Shown: piece by piece, positions 1 to 6,638 of the stretch
Layout of the letters: each line of letters opens with the position of its first letter
How positions within the stretch are numbered: position 1 is the stretch's first letter
Assembly: GCA_050010255.1 (NCBI GenBank)
Contig: JBEKLJ010000084.1
Location: 1-17,127, forward strand
DNA: 17,127 bases
Direction of reading: 5' to 3'
From: JBEKLJ01 sp050010255
Lineage (GTDB): Bacteria > Acidobacteriota > Terriglobia > Bryobacterales > Bryobacteraceae
Made by a program: the position numbers and the translations under genes
The notes under the pieces: model-generated
Databases searched by the model: none
What the model saw: only the letters and a program-made list of their open reading frames with translations
What the model was told of the DNA's origin: nothing

Positions 1-1094
1 CGGATTTCGAGCTCGACCTGCTGGCGCAAGTCGGCGGTCCGGATCTGCTCCTGGCGGAGTTGCGAGAGTGACTCGGCGCGGCGGGCGTCGCGCCGGCCGC
101 CGTCGAAGATGGGGACGCGCAGCGCAGCGCCATAGGTCCGCGTGGGCACGGCGCTGTTGATACCCGTTCCGATGGAGCCGTAGTCGGCGAAACCGGCCAG
201 CGAAGGCAGGCGCTCGAACTTGGTGGCGCTGTGGCTCAAGCGGGCGGTCTCTTCGCGGGCCTGCTGCGCCTTCCAGTCAGGGCGGGCGGCTAGGGCCTGC
301 TGGACGGCTCGGGCCAGCGGCAGCTCCTCGGCCGGCGCGTGGAGCAGCTCATCGCTCAGCTCGACCTCGAGATCGAGCTTCAGGCCGATAGCGCGGAGAA
401 GCTCGAGCTTGGCGCGACGGGCGTCGGTTTCGGCGACCAGCAGCCGCTGGCGCGCGTTCGCCAGCTCCACCAGCGCGCGCGTCACCTCGATGAGGGTGCC
501 GGTGCCGGCGCTTCTGCGGTTCTCGCCCAGGCGGGCCAGCGCTTCGGAGAGCGTGACGCTGGACTGGGCGGCCTCGACGTGCGCCCGGGCCGCCAGAGCG
601 CTCAGGTAGAGCGCGGCGACCTGCGCGCCGGTCTGATCCGAGGCGCTGCCGCTGTCGGCTTCGGCCGCCCGCAGTGCGGCCCGCGAGGCCTGGAAGCGGC
701 GGATGGAGCTGAAATCGAAGACCGACTGCGTGGCGCTCACCCGGGCGTCGAACACTGTGAACGGGCCGACGAAGGTGGGGAACGAGAAGCCCGGGATGGG
801 CACCTGAATCTGAATGCCGAAGGCAGCGAGATTGCGCGTCTGGCTCTGCTCGGAGACGGAGGAGTCGAAGTTCGGCAACAGGGCGGCGCGGGCCTGGGCG
901 GAGCGCGCCCTCACCTGGCTGACGCCCTCGCGAGAAAGCCGGACGCCCGTGTTGCCCTCGGGGGCGAGCGCGATTTCGACGGCCTGCTTCAGGCTGAGAC
1001 GCAGCGGTTGGGTTTGTCTGGAAGGCGCGGAGGGGGCCTGGGCCAGCGCCGCGGCGGGCGCAGCCAGGGCCAGAATCAGCGGGAGCCGGTGCAT
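1..1094 (-). CDS. TolC-family outer membrane efflux protein (partial, 3' end outside window)
   Basis: The reading frame starts at ATG 1094 and stays open to the left edge, giving about 364 residues of N-terminal and central sequence. It opens with a signal peptide (MHRLPLILALAAPAAALAQ). Then come the features of an outer membrane efflux protein: 'LSLKQAVEIAL' near residue 33, long Ala/Arg/Glu/Leu-rich coiled-coil helices, a 'VSATQSVFDFS' strand near 120, and the family's internal pseudo-repeat restarting at 'LARAVQQALAARPDWKAQQ'. TolC-type proteins form the trimeric outer-membrane duct of tripartite efflux or type I export systems. The start lies inside the 3' end of the tetR gene (19-bp overlap), which implies one transcript and probably translational coupling. 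The membrane fusion protein and pump genes would be expected further left; that is inference. The family call is confident, but the substrate is unknown. Confidence 0.88.
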   Translation of the reverse strand, partial: MHRLPLILALAAPAAALAQAPSAPSRQTQPLRLSLKQAVEIALAPEGNTGVRLSREGVSQVRARSAQARAALLPNFDSSVSEQSQTRNLAAFGIQIQVPIPGFSFPTFVGPFTVFDARVSATQSVFDFSSIRRFQASRAALRAAEADSGSASDQTGAQVAALYLSALAARAHVEAAQSSVTLSEALARLGENRRSAGTGTLIEVTRALVELANARQRLLVAETDARRAKLELLRAIGLKLDLEVELSDELLHAPAEELPLARAVQQALAARPDWKAQQAREETARLSHSATKFERLPSLAGFADYGSIGTGINSAVPTRTYGAALRVPIFDGGRRDARRAESLSQLRQEQIRTADLRQQVELEI

Positions 1095-1753
1095 TTCCTT
1101 CCTCCTCTGTGAGTAGCGCGCGCGGGGGCCTTGAGGCCGGCGGCGATGAATGGGATCAGCCGCTCGACCAGGCCGCCGGCGTCGGAGACGTCGCAGCGCC
1201 CGCCGGAAGTGGCGCGGATGTGGCGCAGGCCGGCTAGCGTATGGCCCATGACGCCCACGGCAAAATGGAATCTCCAGAACAGCTCAGTGTCGCCGACGCC
1301 GGGCATGGCGCGGCGGAATGCGGCGATGAAGCGCCGCACCACGCCGGAGAGCTGCCTCTGGAAGAGGCGCTCGAAAACGTCGCCCGGCTCGACGAAGGCG
1401 CGGCCCAGCAGGCAGGCGGCGTTGGCGCCTTCCCGCTCCCCGCACACCTTCACTACCGGCTCGATGAAGGCCCGCACCAGGTGCTGGAGCGGGACCGGGC
1501 GGCGCCCGGCCTTGGCCTCGGCCGCATCGAGCATGGCCAGGCGCCGCTCGTTCACCGGCCTGATGCGGCGGGCAAAAACGGCCTGAATGAGGGCGTCCTT
1601 GGACTGGAAGTAGTAGTTGACGGCCGCGAGATTGGCGCCGGCCTCGGCGGTGATGTCGCGCAGCGAGGTGCTGGCGAAGCCGCGCTCGGCGAAGAGGTGC
1701 TCGGCGGCGTCGAGGATGCGATCTTTGGTGCTGACTGGCGTGGGCTCTATCAT
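1076..1753 (-). CDS. TetR/AcrR-family transcriptional regulator
   Basis: This is a 225-residue protein of normal TetR size. Residues about 9-55 form the TetR helix-turn-helix: 'KDRILDAAEHLFAERGFASTS' (one residue over is omitted) followed by 'LRDITAEAGANLAAVNYYF' and 'SKDALIQAVF', which matches the family DNA-binding domain closely. The remaining two-thirds is a helical ligand-binding and dimerisation region with a pattern like the CecR/YbiH-type regulators. The gene is first in an operon with a tolC-like gene, overlapping it by 19 bp, so it most likely represses its own efflux operon until a drug or toxic metabolite binds. The ATG at 1753 has no clear Shine-Dalgarno sequence. A strong promoter and inverted repeats lie just upstream and cover the start, as expected for autoregulation. 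The ligand cannot be predicted. Confidence 0.9.
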   Translation of the reverse strand: MIEPTPVSTKDRILDAAEHLFAERGFASTSLRDITAEAGANLAAVNYYFQSKDALIQAVFARRIRPVNERRLAMLDAAEAKAGRRPVPLQHLVRAFIEPVVKVCGEREGANAACLLGRAFVEPGDVFERLFQRQLSGVVRRFIAAFRRAMPGVGDTELFWRFHFAVGVMGHTLAGLRHIRATSGGRCDVSDAGGLVERLIPFIAAGLKAPARATHRGGRKCTGSR

Positions 1754-1794
1754 ACGTAAGATTGAAACAGTCGTTCAATTCAAGTATACGTATG
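1751..1794. promoter_or_regulatory. putative TetR operator (nested inverted repeats)
   Basis: CATACGTA (1751-1758) and TACGTATG (1787-1794) are perfect inverted arms. Inside them ATTGAA (1761-1766) and TTCAAT (1774-1779) form a second perfect inverted repeat. The two repeats have slightly different centres (about 1772.5 and 1770). Together they span the -10 box, the predicted transcription start and the tetR start codon, where a self-repressing TetR protein should bind. The inner repeat, with a 7-bp gap, is the more typical TetR operator size. Confidence 0.5.
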
Positions 1795-1811
1795 CTGGGT
1801 GAAGCCGTCAA
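1783..1811 (-). promoter_or_regulatory. sigma-70 type promoter of the tetR-tolC operon
   Basis: Read on the minus strand, a -35 box TTGACG (1806-1811) and a -10 box TATACT (1783-1788) are separated by exactly 17 bp. Transcription would begin near 1776, about 23 nt before the tetR ATG. Both boxes are seen directly in the sequence; promoter activity is inferred. Confidence 0.6.
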
Positions 1812-1836
1812 GGGCGCAAGTGCCGTCAATCGAGCT

Positions 1837-1858
1837 GGACGGGCAAAAACGCCTGTCC
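1837..1858 (-). terminator. stem-loop between the S41 gene and tetR promoter
   Basis: An 8-bp stem (GGACGGGC / GCCTGTCC, with one G-T pair) and a 6-nt loop lie 45 bp beyond the stop codon of the upstream S41 gene. It is well placed to end that transcript before the tetR promoter. No run of T follows it, so intrinsic termination is uncertain. Confidence 0.3.
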
Positions 1859-1902
1859 CACTCGGGCGTCCATGTGCAACAGACGGTTTCGTCGGTCCGC
1901 GC

Positions 1903-3216
1903 TTACTGTTGCGGCGGGTGGCTCGGGGTGTTCGGCGGCATGGCGCGCCGATTCCGATCGAGTTGGTCGCGCTCCTCGGCCGAGGCCCTCGGCCGCGGTT
2001 CGCCCGCCTGGACGGCGGCGCCCTGGATGGCTACCTCGAGCGCCTTCTTGAGGATCGGGTCCTCGCCCGGCCTCTCCGCCGGCGCCGGCGGCGTCTCGGG
2101 CGGGGCTTCCTCGTCCAACTCAGCGATCGGCTCGGTCTCGGCCACCACGACGGTCGGGGTCACCCCGGTGTCCTGGATGGCCTTGCCGCCGGGAGAGTAG
2201 TATTTGGCCACCGAAAGGATGACGGCGCCGCCGTCGTCCATGGAGATCGCCTGGCGCACGGAAGCGTCGCCATAGGTGCGCTCTCCGACCACCTCGGCGC
2301 GGTGGGAATCCAGCAGCGCGGCCGCGACTATCTCGGCGCCGCTGGCGGTTCCGCGGTTGGTCAGCAGGACGAGCGGCAGGCGCGTGATGGTCCTGGCGGG
2401 ATCGGCCGCGAACTCCTTGCGCGGGTAACGCTGGCCCTGCAAGTAGGTGATGAGGCCGTGGTCCTGGAACAGGTTCGCCACCGCGATGCCTTCCTCGGGC
2501 CCGCCGGCGCCGCAATGGCGCAGGTCGAGCAGCAGCTTCTTGGCGCCCCGCGCCTCGAGGTCGCGCACGGCTTGGGCGATCTCCTTGGCCGTCCCGGGCA
2601 TCATGGCCTGCACCTGGATGTAACCGACCTGGTCCTGGATCATCCTGGAGGTCACCGGCGGGTACTGGATGACGGCGCGGGTGAGCGTGGTCTTCTTCGG
2701 CTCCGGATGGCGGATCGCCAGAACCGTGACATCGACGGTGGTGCCGGGCTGGCCCTGGAGCAAGAGGTCCGCGTAAGCCAGCGGCATGTCGCGCGTGGCG
2801 ATGCCGCGGATGCTCTCGATCATGTCGCCGGTAGTGAGGCCCGCCTTGGCGGCCGGCGAGCCGGGGATCACGTCCACCACGCCCAGGTAGCCGAAACGCT
2901 TCGAAAGGATCAGGCCGACACGGCCTGAGGCGGCGTCCTTGTTCTTCAAGTATTCCTTGTACTGCTCGGCGCTGAGGTAGCTGGCGAACGGATCCAGGGA
3001 CTCCAGCAGACCGTTGAGCGCGCCCAGCGTCACACTCTTCAGGTCAGGCTCCTCGACGTAGTCGGTCTTGATGCGCTGGAGGACATCGGCATAGACGCCC
3101 AGTTGGCGGTAGGGACCCTGGTCATCGGTGTTCCTGGCCAGCACCGCGCCGATCAGCAGAAAGCCGAGCAGGATCGCGGACAGGGTGACGGTAATGCGTC
3201 GGAAGCGTTTGCTCAT
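1903..3216 (-). CDS. S41/C-terminal processing peptidase homologue with PDZ domain, catalytic Lys replaced by Asp
   Basis: This is a 437-residue exported or membrane-anchored protein. Residues 8-27 are a hydrophobic signal or anchor. Residues 35-95 match the Ctp N-terminal region ('ALNGLLESLDPFASYLS'). A PDZ domain lies at about 98-168 ('VIPGSPAAKAGLTTGDMI'), and the S41 core at about 180-355. The nucleophile motif is present as 'RGTASGAEI' with Ser292. The general-base lysine of active Ctp proteases normally sits 25 residues later in 'TFGKG'; here the same position reads 'TYGDAS' (Asp317). The proline-rich tail (355-437) looks disordered. The protein is therefore probably a non-proteolytic scaffold or a protease with altered chemistry. 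It is the second gene after a lytic transglycosylase (42-bp gap), recalling the known control of peptidoglycan hydrolases by Ctp proteins. The family is certain; loss of activity is inferred. Confidence 0.88.
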   Translation of the reverse strand: MSKRFRRITVTLSAILLGFLLIGAVLARNTDDQGPYRQLGVYADVLQRIKTDYVEEPDLKSVTLGALNGLLESLDPFASYLSAEQYKEYLKNKDAASGRVGLILSKRFGYLGVVDVIPGSPAAKAGLTTGDMIESIRGIATRDMPLAYADLLLQGQPGTTVDVTVLAIRHPEPKKTTLTRAVIQYPPVTSRMIQDQVGYIQVQAMMPGTAKEIAQAVRDLEARGAKKLLLDLRHCGAGGPEEGIAVANLFQDHGLITYLQGQRYPRKEFAADPARTITRLPLVLLTNRGTASGAEIVAAALLDSHRAEVVGERTYGDASVRQAISMDDGGAVILSVAKYYSPGGKAIQDTGVTPTVVVAETEPIAELDEEAPPETPPAPAERPGEDPILKKALEVAIQGAAVQAGEPRPRASAEERDQLDRNRRAMPPNTPSHPPQQ

Positions 3217-3258
3217 AAGGGCGTCGCTATTTGCATTGTAACAGGCCGCCGTACGGGG

Positions 3259-3882
3259 CTACTGAGGCTGCCACTGACGGATGACACGCCGGACGTAGTC
3301 CATGGTCTCGCGGTAGGGCGGCACGCCCTGGTAGCGCTCCACGGCCTTCGGGCCGGCATTGTAAGCGGCCAGCGCTTTGCGGACCTGGTAGTCGTCGTCC
3401 TGATACTTCCGCAGCAGCTCGACCAGATACCGGGCGCCGGCATCGACGTTCTGCCGCGGGTCGCGCGGATCGGCGCCCAACTGCCGCGCGGTTTGGGGCA
3501 TCAACTGCATGATGCCGATGGCGCCCTTGGGCGAGACGGCCGCGGAATCGTAGCCCGATTCGACCCTGGCGATGGCGTGCAAGAGGGTGGGCGGAAGGTC
3601 CCAGCGCGCCGCGGCTTCCGCCACCAGGGACGCGGCATCGGCGGGCGCCGGCGCCGGCTGGCCGGAGGCGGCCTGCGCCGAGGGAAGCTCCTCCTCCTGC
3701 TCGAAGCGGACCACGGAGGCGGCCGGAAGCTCCATGACGCCGCCATTCAGGTACAGGCGAAGCGTGGCGCCATCGCGCTCATGCCGGTCCACGCGCAGAG
3801 GGAAACCGCTCGCCAGGATGGCGTACTCACCGGCCAGGGCGTTCATGGCCAGGAGAAGCCCGGCAGCCAGTTTCATCGCCAT
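3259..3882 (-). CDS. SLT-domain lytic transglycosylase, secreted
   Basis: This is a 207-residue protein from ATG 3882. That start was chosen because GGGAGAG lies 9 nt upstream; a GTG at 3900 is the alternative. Residues 1-18 form a signal peptide. Residues 19-65 make a small beta-rich region, followed by an Ala/Pro linker (66-85). The SLT/goose-lysozyme-like catalytic domain spans about 86-200: 'LLHAIARVESGYDSAAVSPKG' with catalytic Glu108, 'GIMQLMPQTARQLG', and 'ALAAYNAGPKAVERYQGVPPY'. These motifs define family 1 lytic transglycosylases, which cleave the MurNAc-GlcNAc bond of peptidoglycan to leave 1,6-anhydroMurNAc. It is the first gene of a likely two-gene operon with the S41 homologue 42 bp downstream. 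The physiological role (wall remodelling, or making space for an envelope machine) cannot be told from the sequence. Confidence 0.92.
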   Translation of the reverse strand: MAMKLAAGLLLAMNALAGEYAILASGFPLRVDRHERDGATLRLYLNGGVMELPAASVVRFEQEEELPSAQAASGQPAPAPADAASLVAEAAARWDLPPTLLHAIARVESGYDSAAVSPKGAIGIMQLMPQTARQLGADPRDPRQNVDAGARYLVELLRKYQDDDYQVRKALAAYNAGPKAVERYQGVPPYRETMDYVRRVIRQWQPQ

Positions 3883-3960
3883 TCTAGACAACTCTCCCAC
3901 TTAAGGTATGACGGACCCACCCGCGGAAACGTGCAGGGGCATTTCTCACCACGACCGTGC

Positions 3961-4080
3961 CGGACGAGTCCGGCTCCTACGGCTGCGCGACCAACTCCAC
4001 GCGCCGGTTGCGCGCGCGCCCATCCTCGGTGGCGTTCGAGGCCACGGGCGCGTAGGGTCCAGCTCCGTGCGGCGCCAGCC
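3961..4080. repeat. 120-bp direct repeat, copy 1 (duplicate of ompA-like 3' end)
   Basis: This block matches 5630-5749 at 118 of 120 positions in the same orientation. The two mismatches are adjacent, near the left edge, so 113 bp (3968-4080 against 5637-5749) are identical. Homology stops abruptly on both sides. The two copies enclose the Gfo/Idh/MocA gene. Confidence 0.95.
3977..4080 (-). pseudogene. orphan 3' fragment of the OmpA-like gene
   Basis: In the same frame as the intact OmpA-like gene, this fragment encodes its last 33 or so residues (from 'LAPHGAGPYAPVASN' to 'NRRVELVAQP') and the same TAG stop. Upstream of 4080 the OmpA homology ends. The frame stays open to an ATG at 4189 inside the oxidoreductase gene, but that extension is antisense-like junk. 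The fragment lacks the peptidoglycan-binding residues of the domain and has no ribosome binding site, so it is a duplicated remnant rather than a gene. Confidence 0.8.
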
Positions 4081-4118
4081 CGCTTTTCTCACCACCGACC
4101 TGCGTCGAGCGCGCGGCG

Positions 4119-5462
4119 CTAGGCCTCCGGCAGCTTCCAGGGCTCCCGATACGGCCGCGAGAGGTATCTCTGCGCTTCGGAATCGCCAAGGAATTCCTCT
4201 CTCTCCACGTCCCACTTCACCTGGCGCCCGAGGCGGTAGGCAACGTTGCCGAGGTGGCAGGCAATCATGGAGTTGTGGCCGATCTCGACGTCGGAGGTCG
4301 GCCGCTTACGGCTGCGAATGCATTCCACGAAGTTCCGCACGTGCAGGAAGTGGTAGTCCTCCATGTCGGCGCTCTGGCGGGGGAGGCCCGTCATCTTGTA
4401 TTCGCGGACCTTCTTGTCGATCCGGTCGGTGTCGGCATAGACCTCCCAGCCGCCGCGATCCACTACGAGCACCCCGTTGTTTCCATGAAACGCCACGCCG
4501 TGTTCGCGCGTTTCCGGTCCACGGCCCACGCCCAGCGCGTGCTCCCAGATCATGCTGAACTCGGGGAACTCCCAGATGACCTGCTGCGTGTCCGGTGTCT
4601 CCATGGCGTCCTTCGGATAGCCGAACTTCCCGCCGACTGACACAGCCGAACTGGGCGCCTTGATCCCCATGCCCCAGTTGGCGATGTCGATCATGTGCGC
4701 GCCCCAGTCGGTCATCAGGCCGCCGGCGTAGTCCCAGAACCAGCGGAAGGTGAAGTGGAAGCGGTTCTGGTTGAACGGCCGCTTGGGCGCGGGGCCGAGC
4801 CACAGGTCGTAATCCACCTCGGGGGCCGGGTCCGTGTCCGGCAGCACCGGAGTCTCGCCCTTCCAGTCCAGATAGGCCCAGGCGCGCACCAGCCGGATCT
4901 TGCCGAGCTTCCCGCTCCGGACGTACTCGATGGCCTGCGCGTAATGGCTGGCGCTGCGCTGATGGGTGCCCATCTGCACCACGCGATCGTACTTCCGGGC
5001 GGCGTCCACCATGCGCCGCCCCTCGGCGATCGATACCGAGAGGGGCTTCTCGACGTAGACATCCTTGCCGGCCTGGCAAGCCAGGATCGTAGGCAGCGCG
5101 TGCCAATGATCGGGCGTGGCCACGATGACCGCCTCCAGGTCTTTCAGCTCGAGCACCCTGCGGAAATCCTTGGTCGTGAGCAGGTCCGCGGTGCTGTGCA
5201 CCGGCTCGACCACGCCTTTGGCGACGCGCGCCACCTGGCGGTCGTCCGGATCGCACAGGGCCACGCACTGTATGTTCTTGATCCGCAGCGAATTCCGCAG
5301 ATCGAATGCCCCCTGGCCGCCGCAGCCGATGAGCGCCACGCGGATGCGGTCATTCGCACCGGCCACCTGCGAGGCGGAAGTGGCCGCCTGGGCCGCGAGC
5401 GGGCGGGCGGCGGCCAGCCCGGCCGCCGCGGCGGAAGCGTGGATGAAACTGCGTCGTCGCAT
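4119..5462 (-). CDS. Tat-exported Gfo/Idh/MocA-family oxidoreductase
   Basis: This is a 447-residue protein. The N-terminus carries a twin-arginine signal ('MRRRSFIHASAAAAGLAAARP') for folded export with bound cofactor. The Rossmann NAD(P)-binding domain follows: 'VALIGCGGQG' at 42-51, 'ATPDHWHALPTILACQAGKDV', and the family hallmark 'EKPLSV' at 138-143, where Lys139 is the usual active-site residue. The C-terminal alpha/beta domain contains 'MTDWGAHMIDIANWGMG', typical of the large secreted Gfo/Idh/MocA group. Family members oxidise or reduce sugars, inositols and sugar derivatives; the substrate here is not predictable. The start at 5462 has GGGAGG 6 nt upstream. The gene is alone between two 120-bp copies of the neighbouring OmpA gene's 3' end, so it looks like an inserted or duplicated cassette. 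It is full length with no sign of decay. Confidence 0.93.
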   Translation of the reverse strand: MRRRSFIHASAAAAGLAAARPLAAQAATSASQVAGANDRIRVALIGCGGQGAFDLRNSLRIKNIQCVALCDPDDRQVARVAKGVVEPVHSTADLLTTKDFRRVLELKDLEAVIVATPDHWHALPTILACQAGKDVYVEKPLSVSIAEGRRMVDAARKYDRVVQMGTHQRSASHYAQAIEYVRSGKLGKIRLVRAWAYLDWKGETPVLPDTDPAPEVDYDLWLGPAPKRPFNQNRFHFTFRWFWDYAGGLMTDWGAHMIDIANWGMGIKAPSSAVSVGGKFGYPKDAMETPDTQQVIWEFPEFSMIWEHALGVGRGPETREHGVAFHGNNGVLVVDRGGWEVYADTDRIDKKVREYKMTGLPRQSADMEDYHFLHVRNFVECIRSRKRPTSDVEIGHNSMIACHLGNVAYRLGRQVKWDVEREEFLGDSEAQRYLSRPYREPWKLPEA

Positions 5463-5491
5463 GGAACCTCCCGAATCGTGTCGGAGCTTTC

Positions 5492-5497
5492 ATTGTA
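5492..5497 (-). promoter_or_regulatory. possible -10 box for the oxidoreductase gene
   Basis: TACAAT on the minus strand lies 29 bp before the ATG at 5462, leaving a short leader that contains the GGGAGG ribosome binding site. No good -35 box is found 16-18 bp upstream, so this is a weak call. It would give the gene its own promoter inside the repeat-bracketed segment. Confidence 0.3.
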
Positions 5498-5629
5498 GAG
5501 AACGTGAACGTCGAGGTGCGGCCGGGCGCGCCCGCGAGGGGCGCTGTGCCGGTGGTGCTGTAGATCGGCGGCCTTGCATCGAACACGGCCACCGTTGCAA
5601 TCGAGTGATGGGAATGGCCCAGGCCGCGG

Positions 5630-5749
5630 CGGACACGTCCGGCTCCTACGGCTGCGCGACCAACTCCACGCGCCGGTTGCGCGCGCGCCCATCCTCGGTG
5701 GCGTTCGAGGCCACGGGCGCGTAGGGTCCAGCTCCGTGCGGCGCCAGCC
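5630..5749. repeat. 120-bp direct repeat, copy 2 (in the intact ompA-like gene)
   Basis: This is the partner of 3961-4080. It covers the last 34 codons plus stop of the intact OmpA-like gene and 16 bp beyond. Unique DNA between the copies is 1549 bp (4081-5629). Confidence 0.95.
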
Positions 5750-6485
5750 GCTTCGCGTCGATCCCCTTCTGCACAAGGGCCTTGACGACCGCGGCCGCTC
5801 GCGCGCTCGAGAGCGTCATGTTGGTCTCCACCGAACCCACGTTGTCCGTATGCCCGACCACCCACACCTTCAACGCCGGATTGGCCTGTAGCAGCCTGGC
5901 CACCTCCGCCAAGGCCGCCTCCGACTCCGGCTGGATCGCCGACTTGCCGAACTCGAAGAGGATCCCCGGCACCTCGACGTGCCCGGCCTCCTTCAGGCCG
6001 GATTGAAGCGCGTCGGCGCTGGCGACCACGTCCTGCTGCATCTGCTGCTTCTCGATGATGTCCAATTGGTACCCTCTACCGTCGTTGAACGCTTCGAGCG
6101 CGACCCACGTCTCCTGGCCGCTCTTGACAATACGAATCGTCGTTCGGCGTGCGTCCTCGTACAGGACCTGACCGCCGATTCTCTTCGCGGCTGCCTGGTA
6201 GTTCCGGACGATCTGCAGGTAACTGGGCATGTTCCCCGCGGACTCATCGAAGTTGTAGTAGTAGCGCAGGTGATGCCCCTCGACGCTCTGATTCCCCGTC
6301 TTGAGCATGAACTCAAATGCAGCAAACGGGGTGTCTACAAAAGCACCGTCGCTGGAAAGGAAGTAGTGTGGCATGCGCGTGAACAGCGCCGGGTCCTTAA
6401 ACCCCTCTTTGTCGGTGAGCTGAGCGGTGGCGGCGGCCACAGTCAGTAGCAGCAGGCCCGCGAGTTTCAGATTCAGTCGAGGCAT
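5646..6485 (-). CDS. OmpA-family periplasmic/outer-membrane protein
   Basis: This is a 279-residue protein from ATG 6485 (MPRLNLKLAGLLLLTVAAATAQ). That start begins a clean signal peptide and has GGAGG 11 nt upstream. The frame is open further upstream (ATG 6500 or 6566), but that part is repeat-like DNA. After the signal comes a region (about 25-150) starting 'DPALFTRMPHYFL' with 'LQIVRNYQAAAKRIGGQVLYE', resembling the N-terminal module of DUF4892-type OmpA-family proteins. The C-terminal OmpA/MotB domain follows: 'ILFEFGKSAI' at 175-184, 'VVGHTDNVGS' at 209-218, 'LSSARAAAV' at 226 and 'RARNRRVEL' at 267. This domain binds diaminopimelate in peptidoglycan and tethers the envelope. No beta-barrel is visible. 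The last 34 codons are duplicated downstream of the neighbouring gene. The family is sure; the role of the N-terminal module is unknown. Confidence 0.88.
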   Translation of the reverse strand: MPRLNLKLAGLLLLTVAAATAQLTDKEGFKDPALFTRMPHYFLSSDGAFVDTPFAAFEFMLKTGNQSVEGHHLRYYYNFDESAGNMPSYLQIVRNYQAAAKRIGGQVLYEDARRTTIRIVKSGQETWVALEAFNDGRGYQLDIIEKQQMQQDVVASADALQSGLKEAGHVEVPGILFEFGKSAIQPESEAALAEVARLLQANPALKVWVVGHTDNVGSVETNMTLSSARAAAVVKALVQKGIDAKRLAPHGAGPYAPVASNATEDGRARNRRVELVAQP

Positions 6486-6504
6486 ATTGGGCAAAACCTC
6501 CATT

Positions 6505-6560
6505 TTGGCTTCTTGTCTGCCCTCCAGTTTACGCCCAGGCGCCTCCGTTGGGGCTGTCTC
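6505..6560. repeat. dispersed intergenic repeat, block 1, copy A
   Basis: It begins with the exact 11-mer TTGGCTTCTTG and stays recognisably similar for about 55 bp to 8039-8097, with small indels. It sits just upstream of the OmpA-like gene and precedes block 2 (6563-6622), the same order as in the second locus. Read on the minus strand it can be translated in the OmpA frame, which is why that frame looks longer than the gene. Confidence 0.5.
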
Positions 6561-6562
6561 CA

Positions 6563-6622
6563 CCATGGCTCCAAACAGCCGCCGCGTCAGATGGCTGGCC
6601 GCCAGCCGCTGCGCCGCGCCGG
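6563..6622. repeat. dispersed intergenic repeat, block 2, copy A
   Basis: It matches 8302-8361 at 55 of 60 positions in direct orientation. It contains the hairpin-forming core TGGCTGG-CCG-CCAGCC. It lies between the stop of the repeat-protein gene (6639) and the OmpA-like gene. Confidence 0.85.
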
Positions 6623-6638
6623 TGACGCGCCTTGCCGA

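Noticed and set aside
1762..2928. Open plus-strand frame of 388 codons
   Set aside because: It is antisense to the S41 gene and low-complexity Arg/Gly/Leu/Asp-rich. The minus strand has clear PDZ and S41 domains.
3103..4122. Open plus-strand frame of 339 codons
   Set aside because: It is antisense to the lytic transglycosylase gene and crosses the repeat and intergenic DNA; no recognisable motif.
4081..5629. Insertion sequence or integron cassette carrying the oxidoreductase
   Set aside because: No transposase, integrase, terminal inverted repeats or recombination-site core were seen. Only the flanking direct repeats support mobility, so it is reported as a finding and not as a mobile element.
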